A stretch of 64,000 nucleotides of DNA from Alloalcanivorax gelatiniphagus (GTDB lineage Bacteria > Pseudomonadota > Gammaproteobacteria > Pseudomonadales > Alcanivoracaceae), in the NCBI RefSeq assembly GCF_005938655.1, contig NZ_VCQT01000038.1, forward strand, positions 151,144 through 215,143. The letters are read 5' to 3'. A model generated the notes under the pieces. That model did no database searches, was not told where the DNA came from, and saw nothing but the letters and a program-made list of their open reading frames with translations. How positions within the stretch are numbered: the stretch's first letter is position 1; each line of letters starts with the position of its first letter. Made by a program: the position numbers and the translations under genes. Shown piece after piece: positions 1-7,474 of this stretch.

Positions 1-145
1 GGCGCCTGTCGGCCACAGCGGCAAGCTCCCAGGCACGCCTTCATGGCACTTAAAGCTCGCGCTCATTAATGGTTGGCAACGGAATAAATGCTGGCGCGTT
101 GGACCTTAATTTTATAACGCAGCTAAGATAGCGCCAGAAAACCGG

Positions 146-559
146 TTAACACTTTCTTAACCGCGCCATTTTATTCAAATTATCAATGGCGAACCTTGAC
201 TTAATTTCTATTATTTCCTTTGGCCCAGTGCAATACCTATAGGTCGGGCATGATCTGCCCGGAGCGGGATCCCAGAATCGCTCATCGTGAAAAATTATCC
301 AGTGTCTATAACGCTTATCATCCGGCCAGGGCACGTAAAGCAATGCCGAAATGCCTTTTTTTAAATGCTTTCTGCAGAAAAAACTGACCTCCAACGACGA
401 CAAAAACCTCTTAATTTGATCCCGCGTAACGTTATCATCATCTATATTCTTGCATCGCTTATTAGACATTAATTTATATGTTTCTTTGTAGGACTTCCCG
501 ATGACATTTGCCATGCAGGCGATCCCACACCCTGAATCTGATGAAGGCTGCTTAATCAT
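146..559 (-). CDS. C39-like cysteine peptidase domain protein, small
   Basis: This 137-residue protein begins MIKQPSSDSGCGIACMA, which resembles the start of the C39/papain-like fold: a glutamine and then a cysteine in a D-x-G-C-G-x-A-C context. A later RHWIIFHD segment followed by FWDPAPG would supply the histidine and aspartate. No transporter or second domain is attached, so the role is unknown; a stand-alone double-glycine-type peptidase or a catalytically dead relative are both possible. The ATG at 559 is preferred because GGTGG lies just upstream; an in-frame TTG at 571 is not needed. It is the leftmost cassette-like gene in the window. Confidence 0.6.
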   Translation of the reverse strand: MIKQPSSDSGCGIACMANVIGKSYKETYKLMSNKRCKNIDDDNVTRDQIKRFLSSLEVSFFCRKHLKKGISALLYVPWPDDKRYRHWIIFHDERFWDPAPGRSCPTYRYCTGPKEIIEIKSRFAIDNLNKMARLRKC

Positions 560-597
560 TTTTCCACCCAAAACAACACTGAACTTTACAACAACTG

Positions 598-655
598 ATA
601 ACCCCGAAGCGACGGCGAAATGAGAAGGCCAATCGGGTCTCTTTTGGATTATTCA
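598..655 (-). other. Possible degenerate attC
   Basis: The stretch after the 649-930 gene reads on the minus strand from GAATAATCC through a GC-rich middle to GGGGTTATC. It sits exactly where an attC would be expected, but the pairing is poor. Confidence 0.3.
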
Positions 656-930
656 CACTCCTTCACTTCATAGTGCCTTTCCACACCAGAGGTGACTCTA
701 ACCCATTCGGACGACTGAACGCGGCGCTGGTGGGCATCAAATGAGGCCCGATCAACAAACTCTTCGGACACGCAAAAGACATTCTTATTGTCCGGCTTCT
801 GTGTCACCTCGAAGCGTAAACAGCCCGCCTCCTCAAGGGTCAACCGGATGTGATTGGGAAGCTCCGCCAGGACGGCGGCAAGGTCCACGTCGAGGACAAC
901 GATATGGCCCTCAAGAATGATCCTGGCCAC
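649..930 (-). CDS. ABM-fold putative quinol monooxygenase
   Basis: This is a 93-residue protein of the antibiotic biosynthesis monooxygenase (dimeric alpha/beta barrel) superfamily. The sign is the order of an N-terminal strand (LEGHIVVLD), a helix ending LPNHIRLTLEEAGCLRFEV, then FCVSEEFVDRASFDAHQRR and a C-terminal strand HYEVKE, as in YgiN-type small monooxygenases. Such proteins act without metal or flavin on small aromatic or quinol substrates; the substrate here is unknown. The start is GTG at 930, lying inside GTTAGCCC, which resembles a cassette boundary; no strong ribosome site is visible, so a leaderless or upstream-driven start is possible. Confidence 0.65.
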   Translation of the reverse strand: MARIILEGHIVVLDVDLAAVLAELPNHIRLTLEEAGCLRFEVTQKPDNKNVFCVSEEFVDRASFDAHQRRVQSSEWVRVTSGVERHYEVKECE

Positions 931-1096
931 GGGCTAACTACGTGGCTCGACGTTCATTGAACGACATTCTTCTCGAAACGGGTGGACTATCTTGAAGACC
1001 CCGTCGACCCGAGGGGCGGTGGTGCTCTCCGGCCTGAAGTGACCGTAACCCAGTGGCGTAACTCCCCGTTTCAGCAGCATCTTTTAGCCTTGAAAA

Positions 1097-1693
1097 TTAT
1101 CTGGCGCGGCAGGAGCTGTTCTCAATCACAGCTGAAAACAACGAAAACATATCGGGATCAAGCTTAGTGCCGGCTTCCTCGCTCAGGATGCTCATGGTCT
1201 CGTCGTGTGACCTGGCGCTATGGTAAGGCCTACCGGTGGTCATCGCATCATAGGCATCGACGACCAGGAGAATTCGGCAAGCCCTTGGAATCTGCGTACC
1301 CGCCAGCCCGTCAGGGTATCCGCTCCCATCAAACGACTCATGGTGATGCCTGACGATGGATGCCACCTCGGCCGCGTTCGGCAGCAATACAGCCTTGACG
1401 ATGCGCTCCCCGATGGTCGAATGAGTTTTCATCTCCTCCCATTCTTCCGGTGTAAGCCCCCCTGGCTTCAACAGCACCCTGTCACGTACCCCAATCTTGC
1501 CCACATCATGCAATTGGCTGGCAATACGCAGGGCATCCAATGAAGAGGCGCTCAGTTTGGCTGCCTCGCCCATTGCCAGCGCCAACCTGTGGACCCGGTC
1601 GCAATGACCTCTGGTATAGGTATCGCGTGCGCACAAAGCGGTGATAAGCGCGGGACAGGGATTTTGCCAATCCGGCATGTTGGTGGAAGACAT
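1097..1693 (-). CDS. Stand-alone HD-GYP domain phosphodiesterase
   Basis: The 198-residue protein is almost entirely an HD-GYP domain, the family that hydrolyses cyclic di-GMP. All diagnostic residues are visible: HD at residues 62-63 within LHDVGKIG, His91, HHHE at 116-119, DGSGYP at 122-127 and DAYDAMTTGRPY near 146-157. No receiver, PAS or membrane segment is attached, so it is probably a soluble enzyme lacking its own sensor. ATG at 1693 is chosen because a purine-rich AAGGGGGGGG sequence precedes it. Intact metal ligands suggest activity, but this is inferred. It is GC-richer than the cassettes to its right, so it may have a different origin. Confidence 0.82.
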   Translation of the reverse strand: MSSTNMPDWQNPCPALITALCARDTYTRGHCDRVHRLALAMGEAAKLSASSLDALRIASQLHDVGKIGVRDRVLLKPGGLTPEEWEEMKTHSTIGERIVKAVLLPNAAEVASIVRHHHESFDGSGYPDGLAGTQIPRACRILLVVDAYDAMTTGRPYHSARSHDETMSILSEEAGTKLDPDMFSLFSAVIENSSCRAR

Positions 1694-1965
1694 CGCCCCC
1701 CCCTTCTGGTGACGCCCAACATGTAATGAAACGCTGGCTCCAGTACCCAATGGGTGGCCAGCCCGTGATCACATTGCTGTTTGCGATATAGGCAAATAAA
1801 AGCATAAATTCAAGCAGGCCACAAACCCCACGACTTCGCCGCTCCCGCTTCCTGGTAAGCACATTGGCGATGGGCGGCGTCCGAACTTAGTGCTCCGATT
1901 CGTATTGCCATAGATGGCCGCCGTATCGCACCATCTTGCAGTCTTCAAGGAGGGAACTCGATCCC
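1694..1965. other. Gene-poor gap in the array
   Basis: No supported coding region, clear attC or terminator is visible here. Minus-strand open frames that cross it lack family resemblance and overlap the HD-GYP gene. Confidence 0.5.
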
Positions 1966-2508
1966 TTATTTTCGATATCCCACCCACTCTTTAAGCAAAA
2001 TGGCGTACTGCCTGGTATCAACGAAGACAGGGCGCCCATCACTGTCGTTCTCGAATGAAACGAACTCTTTAAAGGTCCCTTCGTGTCGCATTCCTAATTT
2101 CTCACAAAGACGCTGTGACGCGACGTTATCGTCTTCCACGTAGGCAAAGAGGCGGCGGGTAGACTTCGCCGCGAACAAATACTGGAACAAGGTTTGCGCG
2201 GCCTCGGTGGCCAGCCCTGCGCCGCCAAACCGGGCATTGAAGTTCCACCCGACGGAGAACGTATCCGGCTCATCCCCGGCATGCGCAAACAGGTCACCGA
2301 TCAGCTGGCCGGTATCCTTCAGACACACTGCGACATAGTCATCGCTGCTGCTACGCTTCCTGACATCCTTAAGCGCGGCGGCCATGTCCTCAAGTCTTTG
2401 TGAAAAGAAGCAGCTCACCCGAGGCTCATGCAGGTACTCGAACAGGCCTGCGGCGTCTTCCGCCGCGAAGTTTCTAAGCAACAGCCGATCAGTCTCAATC
2501 GCTTTCAT
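1966..2508 (-). CDS. GNAT acetyltransferase, RimJ/RimL type
   Basis: This 180-residue protein has the layout of the RimJ/RimL branch of GNAT N-acetyltransferases. It has an N-terminal TDRLLLRNFAAEDA strand-helix, a core strand GQLIGDLFAH, the acetyl-CoA loop region ARFGGAGLATEAAQTLFQYLF, and the terminal NVASQRLCEKLGMRHEGTFKE helix typical of the fold. The likely reaction is acetyl transfer from acetyl-CoA to an amine on a protein terminus, antibiotic or metabolite; the acceptor cannot be told. ATG at 2508 follows TGTGGATAG with only a weak ribosome site. The gene is complete. Confidence 0.85.
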   Translation of the reverse strand: MKAIETDRLLLRNFAAEDAAGLFEYLHEPRVSCFFSQRLEDMAAALKDVRKRSSSDDYVAVCLKDTGQLIGDLFAHAGDEPDTFSVGWNFNARFGGAGLATEAAQTLFQYLFAAKSTRRLFAYVEDDNVASQRLCEKLGMRHEGTFKEFVSFENDSDGRPVFVDTRQYAILLKEWVGYRK

Positions 2509-2612
2509 AAACTATCCACAAGTGCTGGCACCGAAACCGCCGAGTGTACCCCCGTTTGAGGCAGGGGCCTCTATCCGGGACGTGGATCCGTGTGCGCACC
2601 TTCCGGGGCTTC

Positions 2613-2637
2613 TGTAGGAGCGGCTTCAGCCGCGATC
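2613..2637. repeat. REP palindrome
   Basis: A copy of the dispersed palindrome GTAGGAGCGGCTTCAGCCGC followed by GATC. It lies in the 265-base gap (2509-2773) between the GNAT gene and the lipoprotein gene; no gene was found in the rest of that gap. It shows that host-type REP elements have entered the array. Confidence 0.85.
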
Positions 2638-2773
2638 AACCCCGACGTCATCTTCATCGCCACTGAACCAGAAACCACCCAGTCGCTCCGACCCAGAGGG
2701 CCCGGAAGGGCTCGCCCCCTGAGCCACTCCCCGGCTGACGCGTAGTTTCCCGCCAAGGTGCGATGAACCTTTT

Positions 2774-3271
2774 TCATGAGCACGGGCTGGGCGTCAACAC
2801 CGGTGTATCAACGCGCAATTCGTGCTCAGGCCCCTGCTCTAATTGAGACGGGGATTCTGGCGAAACCCATATTGGTTTATCCCATACCCAACATGAAGGT
2901 ATTTCAACGGCCTTCCCTTTAGTGTCCACGTCCAGCAACCTTGCCTTTACCACCCAACATTGACCAGCAGAGCCATATGGATACTTAATAACCTTGGTAA
3001 TTTCCAGCTTCGTTCCGGGCTCAAGAGTTTTGACAAGTTCGACATCCTTATTTTTACGACGAAGACTCTGACCCTCCGTGCTCAAAAACAAATATGACCA
3101 CGTAAACTTCATTACGCGCTCTTTATCCGAGCCACTAACTTTTAAAAGCTCACCTTCTTCCGTGAATTCATAGCATTTACCAACGATACCGCCAACCACA
3201 TCTGTCTTTGAAACATCTACAGCGGCACACCCAGATAAAAAAGCGAGCAAGACCAATACCGAAATTTTCAT
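2774..3271 (-). CDS. Predicted lipoprotein, unknown function
   Basis: This is a 165-residue protein with a lipoprotein signal: MKISVLVLLAFLSGCAAVD has a basic start, a hydrophobic core and an LSGC lipobox with the cysteine at residue 15. The mature part is soluble and charged, with CYEFTEEGELLKV and a WVVKARLLDVDTKGK segment and a C-terminal tail rich in proline and serine. It resembles no family I can name. ATG at 3271 is chosen because it gives the signal peptide; longer in-frame starts upstream lack one. A second lipoprotein gene lies directly upstream on the same strand. Confidence 0.7.
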   Translation of the reverse strand: MKISVLVLLAFLSGCAAVDVSKTDVVGGIVGKCYEFTEEGELLKVSGSDKERVMKFTWSYLFLSTEGQSLRRKNKDVELVKTLEPGTKLEITKVIKYPYGSAGQCWVVKARLLDVDTKGKAVEIPSCWVWDKPIWVSPESPSQLEQGPEHELRVDTPVLTPSPCS

Positions 3272-3281
3272 GGATTTCTCA

Positions 3282-3349
3282 TAAAGCCCGCATTTACGGC
3301 TGGTTTGGTTCGCACCGGAAAACCGGCCCAACAACACGCGCTTATTTGG
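3282..3349 (-). other. Possible degenerate attC
   Basis: Between the two lipoprotein genes the minus strand runs from AATAAGCGCG to GCGGGCTTTATG, with a GCCGGTTTTCCGG hairpin between. The ends are imperfect inverse copies of one another, as in attC, but the GTT core is missing. Confidence 0.25.
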
Positions 3350-3357
3350 CAGAGTGC

Positions 3358-3729
3358 TCACTCCGTAATCTCCCAATGCTCCGCAAACCGAGCTTTTGCC
3401 ACTTGATACATGCCCTGCCACTCTTTGCATCCCTCATGGCAGTGAACCGCAATAGAGATCTTCCCCATTTCCGGCGCGCCCAACAGAACCAGTTTCAGCC
3501 CATCCACCCTTTCCGCAACGGCAATGGTTGTCGCTGTGCCACTTGGGAACTTGCGAGAGCCGTCTTCGGACGTCAAATTATTTTCGATAGCCAATTCATT
3601 CAACACCTCACGCGCCTTAATCAAATTCTCTTTTGACGCAGGAAAGGAGAATGTTACTTGAGGGCTGGATGACTCAGCTGAGCAGCCGAATATGACTGCC
3701 AGCGCTAATACCAGGAATATATTTCGCAT
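3358..3729 (-). CDS. Small predicted lipoprotein, unknown function
   Basis: This is a 123-residue protein with a clear lipoprotein signal: MRNIFLVLALAVIFGCSAESS, cysteine at residue 16 after IFG. The mature part has a ferredoxin-like alternation (QVTFSFPASKENLIKAREVLNEL, then VLLGAPEMGKISIAVHCHEGC), but I do not recognise the family. Two cysteines in HCHEGC could form a disulfide or bind metal. The start ATG follows GGAAAATAGAGT. Only about 38 bases separate it from the upstream membrane-protein gene, with a CGCCTG-aaaa-CAGGCG hairpin and no attC, so the two genes may share one cassette. Confidence 0.7.
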   Translation of the reverse strand: MRNIFLVLALAVIFGCSAESSSPQVTFSFPASKENLIKAREVLNELAIENNLTSEDGSRKFPSGTATTIAVAERVDGLKLVLLGAPEMGKISIAVHCHEGCKEWQGMYQVAKARFAEHWEITE

Positions 3730-3734
3730 ACTCT

Positions 3735-3765
3735 ATTTTCCGGCTCACGCCTGTTTTCAGGCGCA
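3735..3765. terminator. Small hairpin between cassette genes
   Basis: CGCCTG and CAGGCG pair around an AAAA or TTTT loop in the gap between the 3768-4355 and 3358-3729 genes. It has no U-tract, so it may only attenuate transcription or stabilise a transcript end. Confidence 0.35.
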
Positions 3766-3767
3766 TT

Positions 3768-4355
3768 TCAGTCGCCTGCAACACTTTTTTCGCCCCGGCC
3801 TTCAGCAAGGTCCACCCCGCCAAATTCGGCAACGATACTTGGCGACCACAATCGCCAAGCGATCCATCCGAACAAGGTCGACATGCCAAGCGCGAATAAG
3901 GCTGCCACCACCCTCATTAGCGTCATCATAAATTCGAAATTAGATTGAAAATCCGGCGCAGCGTCCGGTGCAATGGGCATTTGCGACATGACTATTTGCT
4001 GAAGAACCAGCCCTCCAAGATTCCAAAACACTCCGAGAAGCATGAGCGCGACGAACGCGATGCGAGCCCAATTTTTCCTTTTAAGGAGGCCGATGGAAGA
4101 CGCAAGAGTGCCCAGGCATACAACCAGAAATGCTGCGAATATGAGCTCAATGTGCCCAAGAATGAACATTGCAGCGGCTGGCATTTGCTCCACGGCTTGA
4201 CCTGACATGTGTTGCCTCATCTCATCCATTGGCATTGCGAAGTGCAACATCAAGTTCTGAAGAAGCGAAACCAATGAGGCGAAACCACTCAGCACAATAA
4301 AGATCCACGCAACCACGGTTACAAAGTTGGAGCGGGGAGTGCTTGCGATAGACAT
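3768..4355 (-). CDS. Four-helix membrane protein, unknown
   Basis: This is a 195-residue integral membrane protein. Hydrophobic segments appear near residues 12-33 (VVAWIFIVLSGFASLVSLL), 60-85 (ILGHIELIFAAFLVVCL), 95-120 (AFVALMLLGVFWNLGGLVL) and 145-170 (RVVAALFALGMSTLFGWIAW). The first loop is methionine-rich (MPMDEMRQHMSGQ). No enzymatic motif is seen. The start ATG is supported by GAGGAAAA. It follows a recognisable attC at 4374-4446, so it is the first gene of its cassette. Confidence 0.7.
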   Translation of the reverse strand: MSIASTPRSNFVTVVAWIFIVLSGFASLVSLLQNLMLHFAMPMDEMRQHMSGQAVEQMPAAAMFILGHIELIFAAFLVVCLGTLASSIGLLKRKNWARIAFVALMLLGVFWNLGGLVLQQIVMSQMPIAPDAAPDFQSNFEFMMTLMRVVAALFALGMSTLFGWIAWRLWSPSIVAEFGGVDLAEGRGEKSVAGD

Positions 4356-4373
4356 TGATATTTTCCTCGGAAG

Positions 4374-4446
4374 GGCTAACGCCGATGATAAGCGGCGCCC
4401 GGCTAGGGAGTCCGGTGGAAGCCGCAGGCCGGAACGAACTTAATTG
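4374..4446 (-). other. attC site
   Basis: On the minus strand it runs from a degenerate AATTAAG box near 4446 to GGCGTTAGCC at 4374-4383, with GGCCTGCGGCTTCC and GCCGGGCGCCGC arms between. It separates the 4452-4769 and 3768-4355 genes. Confidence 0.65.
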
Positions 4447-4451
4447 ACTGG

Positions 4452-4769
4452 TCAAATGCCATACTCACGCTCTACCCGCGCAACACGAACTCGAAAGCTT
4501 GAGTACCATTTTTTATGGCCAAGTCTCTGGGCTTCTTTATGCTCTGCGTTCTTTTTCCAATTAGTAATGGACTCCAGGCTCTCCCAGTAAGAAACGGTGA
4601 TACCTAAACCCTCGCGCACGGACTCCATACCCAAGAAGCCCGGTTGACTTTCAGCCAACTCGACCATGCGGTCTGCCATTGCCCCGTAGCCATTGTCTCC
4701 CTCGGTGCGATGGCTACTAAAAATCACCGCGTAATACGGCGGATCAGGAGTTTTTGCTATCTCTGACAT
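4452..4769 (-). CDS. ABM domain monooxygenase-like protein
   Basis: This 105-residue protein matches the antibiotic biosynthesis monooxygenase domain: PPYYAVIFSSHRTE strand, helix MADRMVELAESQPGFLGMESVRE, then ITVSYWESLESITNWKKNAEHKEAQRLG and a final VRVARVEREYG strand. The W-x-S-x-x-x-x-x-W-K pattern is typical of the family. Substrate unknown; such proteins are common integron cassette cargo. ATG at 4769 has AGGGGACT directly upstream. It is bounded by attC sites on both sides, so it is a standard single-gene cassette. Confidence 0.85.
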   Translation of the reverse strand: MSEIAKTPDPPYYAVIFSSHRTEGDNGYGAMADRMVELAESQPGFLGMESVREGLGITVSYWESLESITNWKKNAEHKEAQRLGHKKWYSSFRVRVARVEREYGI

Positions 4770-4784
4770 AGTCCCCTCTAGACA

Positions 4785-4867
4785 TTTAACGCAAAGCTCT
4801 GGGGCGGCTGGAGCGAAGCGTAAACCGTCCCAGCCACGATAGTGGTGACAACAGCCCCTTGTTATGT
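4785..4867 (-). other. attC site
   Basis: On the minus strand it runs from CATAACAAGG (containing the TAA stop of the kinase gene) to GCGTTAAATG, with complementary GGGGCTG and CAGCCGCCCC arms. Confidence 0.8.
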
Positions 4868-5368
4868 TTCATTGCTAGCACTAAGTAATTTACTAAGCTC
4901 ATGCTTAGATTGTTCTGGTGTTTTTCCTGCCGTATCCAAAAAAATATCAGCCGAATACCACAATTGATATTCCCTTGAAATTACGCTTCCCCAGTCAGGA
5001 GGTACAAGATTTGGAATATCCGATTTTCGGCTTTCAACTCTGCTTCGATGTTCTGATTTATTTGAGCAGATAATTTCTATTTCCGTATAGGGCGCCTCAG
5101 CTTTTTTAGCGATGCTTACCCATGCTTGCCGAGACTCCGCAACTGGATTAGTAGAGTCAGCGACTACTGAAAGACCGTTTCGCAAATTGTCCAATGCTAT
5201 AGAAAACGCAATTTTATAGCCTTCATCGTAAAGGTTTTTAAAGCCTGCATTACGTAATTCTTGTTCAATGGTGTCAATACGAATGTAAACCGCGCCTATA
5301 GACGACGCCAAGAATTTGGAAAGTTCGCTCTTGCCTGTTGCCGGAAGGCCGCCGAATATATACAGCAT
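4862..5368 (-). CDS. P-loop kinase-like ATPase (AAA_33 type)
   Basis: This is a 168-residue P-loop NTPase. MLYIFGGLPATGKSEL contains a perfect Walker A (GxxxxGKS) at the extreme N terminus, followed by a helix, YIRIDTIEQEL and VVADSTNPVAESRQAWV, the D-x-T-N pattern of small-molecule or RNA-end kinases of the AAA_33 group. The expected reaction is ATP-dependent phosphorylation of a small substrate. ATG at 5368 is preferred because the Walker loop normally sits this near the start; GTG at 5380 is possible. It is markedly AT-rich compared with the chromosome. Confidence 0.8.
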   Translation of the reverse strand: MLYIFGGLPATGKSELSKFLASSIGAVYIRIDTIEQELRNAGFKNLYDEGYKIAFSIALDNLRNGLSVVADSTNPVAESRQAWVSIAKKAEAPYTEIEIICSNKSEHRSRVESRKSDIPNLVPPDWGSVISREYQLWYSADIFLDTAGKTPEQSKHELSKLLSASNET

Positions 5369-5393
5369 CGAAATTTCCACATTTCACCTGAAA

Positions 5394-5451
5394 CATAACG
5401 CGAAAACGAAGCGGCGCGTCTCACGGGTCTGCCTTCCGTGACTTGTTATAC
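5394..5451 (-). other. attC site
   Basis: A short attC, from GTATAACAAG (holding the stop of the LysE gene) to GCGTTATG, with CCGTGA-like and GCGCCGCTTCG segments between. Confidence 0.8.
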
Positions 5452-6063
5452 CCGATCACTAAAAGCCAACTTAAGTCCGAGCGCAGCAAAACTTGTAGCG
5501 AAAATTCTCTGCATGACAGTGCCGGCTCTTTTTGACCTAACAATATAATCGCTAAAAATGCCTGAAAGAAGACCGTACACAATAAACACAGCAAAAGTCA
5601 TAAGCATAAAAAAAAGCCCAAGAACCATCATACTAACTAGAACGCTATCGGTTGTGCTAGGGATAAACTGTGGTAGAAAAGCCAGAAAGAATATAGAAAG
5701 TTTAGGGTTTAAGATATTGATCAAAAACCCTTTTACAATAGTGTCAGTGTATCGCGTAGCTGACTTATTATCTTTCAAAGAGAGTGGACCCGAAGATCGC
5801 CACATTTGCCATGCAAGATAAAGTAAGTATGCAGCACCAGCATATTTTACAACCTGAAACGCGAGCGCACTGGTATGAAATATAGCGGCAAGACCCAAAG
5901 CGCTTGCTAAAAATGCAGGTACGATACCGAGGGTGCAGCCGAATGCAGCAAATATACTGGCACGTTTACCTACGAAGAGCCCTGTTGCGACGGTATACAA
6001 AACCCCAGTTCCTGGAATTAGAACCACCACTAGGGAGGTGAGTAAAAACTCTATAGAAATCAT
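5446..6063 (-). CDS. LysE/RhtB family exporter
   Basis: This is a 205-residue membrane protein of the LysE/RhtB amino-acid exporter family. The hallmark N terminus is present: IEFLLTSLVVVLIPGTGVLYTVATGLFVGKRASIFAAFGCTLG, with the P-G-T/P-G motif, followed by YLLYLAWQMWRSS and KGFLINILNPKLSIFFLAFLPQFI, all typical. Six hydrophobic helices are expected. Likely role: proton-driven efflux of an amino acid or analogue across the inner membrane. ATG at 6063 follows GGAAACTTGAG. Full length and AT-rich; lies between two attC sites as its own cassette. Confidence 0.92.
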   Translation of the reverse strand: MISIEFLLTSLVVVLIPGTGVLYTVATGLFVGKRASIFAAFGCTLGIVPAFLASALGLAAIFHTSALAFQVVKYAGAAYLLYLAWQMWRSSGPLSLKDNKSATRYTDTIVKGFLINILNPKLSIFFLAFLPQFIPSTTDSVLVSMMVLGLFFMLMTFAVFIVYGLLSGIFSDYIVRSKRAGTVMQRIFATSFAALGLKLAFSDRV

Positions 6064-6088
6064 CTCAAGTTTCCCTTTCCGTTAAAGG

Positions 6089-6160
6089 GTATAACGCCAG
6101 TGGTACTGGGTGGCAACGGAGCTCAGCGTAGTTGGCATTCCATTGACCACATTGTTACAC
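6089..6160 (-). other. attC site
   Basis: From GTGTAACAATG, containing the tautomerase stop codon, to GGCGTTATAC, with a GCTCCGTTGCC centre. Confidence 0.8.
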
Positions 6161-6541
6161 ATTGATCGAGTACTTGAGGTCGCGCGCCTCATCTCCAGTC
6201 ATGCCACGAAAGCCCCAACAGTGGGGTGGCTGCTCCTTGATCGTGACCTCAACATCCACGGGCGATATGCCAACCTCGGACTCAATCTTGCTGAATAGCT
6301 CCTTGATCAAAGCTTTTTGGGTCTCGGAAGCTCTACCCTCCATCATATTGATCTCGATGGCAGTGTATGCGGGCGTCCTACCACCGGGGTAATAAAAATC
6401 CTCAGATTCCATAGGGATAAAGCGATGAGCCCGCTTGTCTTCAGGCATACCGAGTACGGACTGCATACATCCGTGAATGACCTCAGAGAGCTGAGCCTTG
6501 ACCGGATTAAGGTGTTCTTTGATTCCATAGATAACTACCAC
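6155..6541 (-). CDS. Tautomerase-superfamily protein without Pro1
   Basis: The 128-residue product resembles the larger tautomerase family members: helix KAQLSEVIHGCMQSVLGMPEDKRAHRFIPM, strand TAIEINMMEGRASETQKALIKELFSKIESEVG, then VEVTIKEQPPHCWGFRG. The superfamily uses an N-terminal proline as general base. Here the start is GTG at 6541 behind a strong GCAGGAGGAACC ribosome site, and the second codon encodes valine. Either catalysis differs or the protein is not a classical tautomerase. The cassette starts at GTTACAC, giving a short leader between recombination point and ribosome site. Confidence 0.75.
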   Translation of the reverse strand: MVVIYGIKEHLNPVKAQLSEVIHGCMQSVLGMPEDKRAHRFIPMESEDFYYPGGRTPAYTAIEINMMEGRASETQKALIKELFSKIESEVGISPVDVEVTIKEQPPHCWGFRGMTGDEARDLKYSINV

Positions 6542-6557
6542 GGTTCCTCCTGCAATG

Positions 6558-6639
6558 TGTAACGCCCGCAGCACGCGCGGCTTTGTAGTGAAGGCAAGCC
6601 GCAGCGGAAAAGCCGCCGCTGTGACTGCGATTGTTAGGC
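6558..6639 (-). other. attC site
   Basis: A well-formed site from GCCTAACAATCGCAG to GCTGCGGGCGTTAC, with complementary CGGCGGCTTT and AAAGCCGCG arms. It closely resembles the site at 7391-7474, so this array has its own attC subfamily. Confidence 0.9.
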
Positions 6640-6655
6640 TTCTGCTGAATAGACG

Positions 6656-7372
6656 TCAAAACCGTTCATCATATATAGCAGGCAGCACAAGTTCACGGAC
6701 GTAAGATGCGCTAGACATGTTAATGAGGGTATTTACAACGTTGACTACGTCGTGAACGGGTACAAGTTGTCCGTTACCTCGGAGAGCGGCTTCATCCAAT
6801 GGCACAGAAAGAGCATCGTCTGTGTTGAGGTAGCCAAGCTGCAAACAAGTAACCGCTAAACCGTCCTTTCGGAAACCCTCTCTCAATGCGTCACCAATAC
6901 CTGTCAGGGCAAACTTTGACGCGCCAAACGTAACTTCCGGACGTCCACTCTGGCGAAGCCCGGATGTTGAACCAGTAAGAATCAATCGAGGATTAGTGGA
7001 ATTGAGAAGTTTGGGAATAAGCCTTTTTAGCAGCAGTATGGTTCCAGTGATGTTGATATTCACCATCCCAACAATGCTCTCATCAGAATCATCAAGAAAC
7101 TTGTACTCATCCGTAAAAGCCGTCTCTTCCCAGACTCCCAGATTGTATATCAGCACATCCAGCTCCGGGGGAGTTTGCCGCTCAATCTCTAAGGCTGCCT
7201 CCAGAGGGGTTCCTAGGTCCGCTTCGATCCAATCAAGACTAACGAAATCAGGCAGCTTAAGCTCTTTCGGACGCAGGCGTGAAACACCAACAACATTATC
7301 ACCAGCCGTGCATAACCCTTCTACAAAAGCTCGACCCAGGCCTTTACTCGCCCCAACGACCATTAACTTCAT
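6656..7372 (-). CDS. SDR-family protein with Tyr-to-Phe active site
   Basis: This 238-residue protein has the short-chain dehydrogenase fold: MKLMVVGASKGLGRAF at the N terminus is the dinucleotide-binding glycine motif, DVLIYNLGVWEE replaces NNAG, and ILTGSTSGL supplies the serine. The expected Y-x-x-x-K is FGASK in VTFGASKFALTG, so the catalytic tyrosine is phenylalanine while lysine remains. It may bind NAD(P)H without normal reductase activity. ATG at 7372 is chosen for AAGGAGGG seven bases upstream; longer starts run into the attC. It forms a single-gene cassette flanked by near-identical attC sites. Confidence 0.85.
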   Translation of the reverse strand: MKLMVVGASKGLGRAFVEGLCTAGDNVVGVSRLRPKELKLPDFVSLDWIEADLGTPLEAALEIERQTPPELDVLIYNLGVWEETAFTDEYKFLDDSDESIVGMVNINITGTILLLKRLIPKLLNSTNPRLILTGSTSGLRQSGRPEVTFGASKFALTGIGDALREGFRKDGLAVTCLQLGYLNTDDALSVPLDEAALRGNGQLVPVHDVVNVVNTLINMSSASYVRELVLPAIYDERF

Positions 7373-7390
7373 GAACCAACCCTCCTTTTT

Positions 7391-7474
7391 GCCTAACGCC
7401 CGCAGCACGCGCGGCTTTGTAATGGAGGCGCAGCCGCAATGGAGAAGCTGTCGCTGTGCCTGCGATTGTTAGCC
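7391..7474 (-). other. attC site
   Basis: From GGCTAACAATCGCAGG (with the stop of the upstream gene) to GCTGCGGGCGTTAGGC. Arms and length match the 6558-6639 site. Confidence 0.9.

Noticed and set aside
982..1543. Two short plus-strand frames opposite the HD-GYP gene
   Set aside because: They overlap a protein with complete catalytic motifs on the other strand and have no family likeness or ribosome sites.
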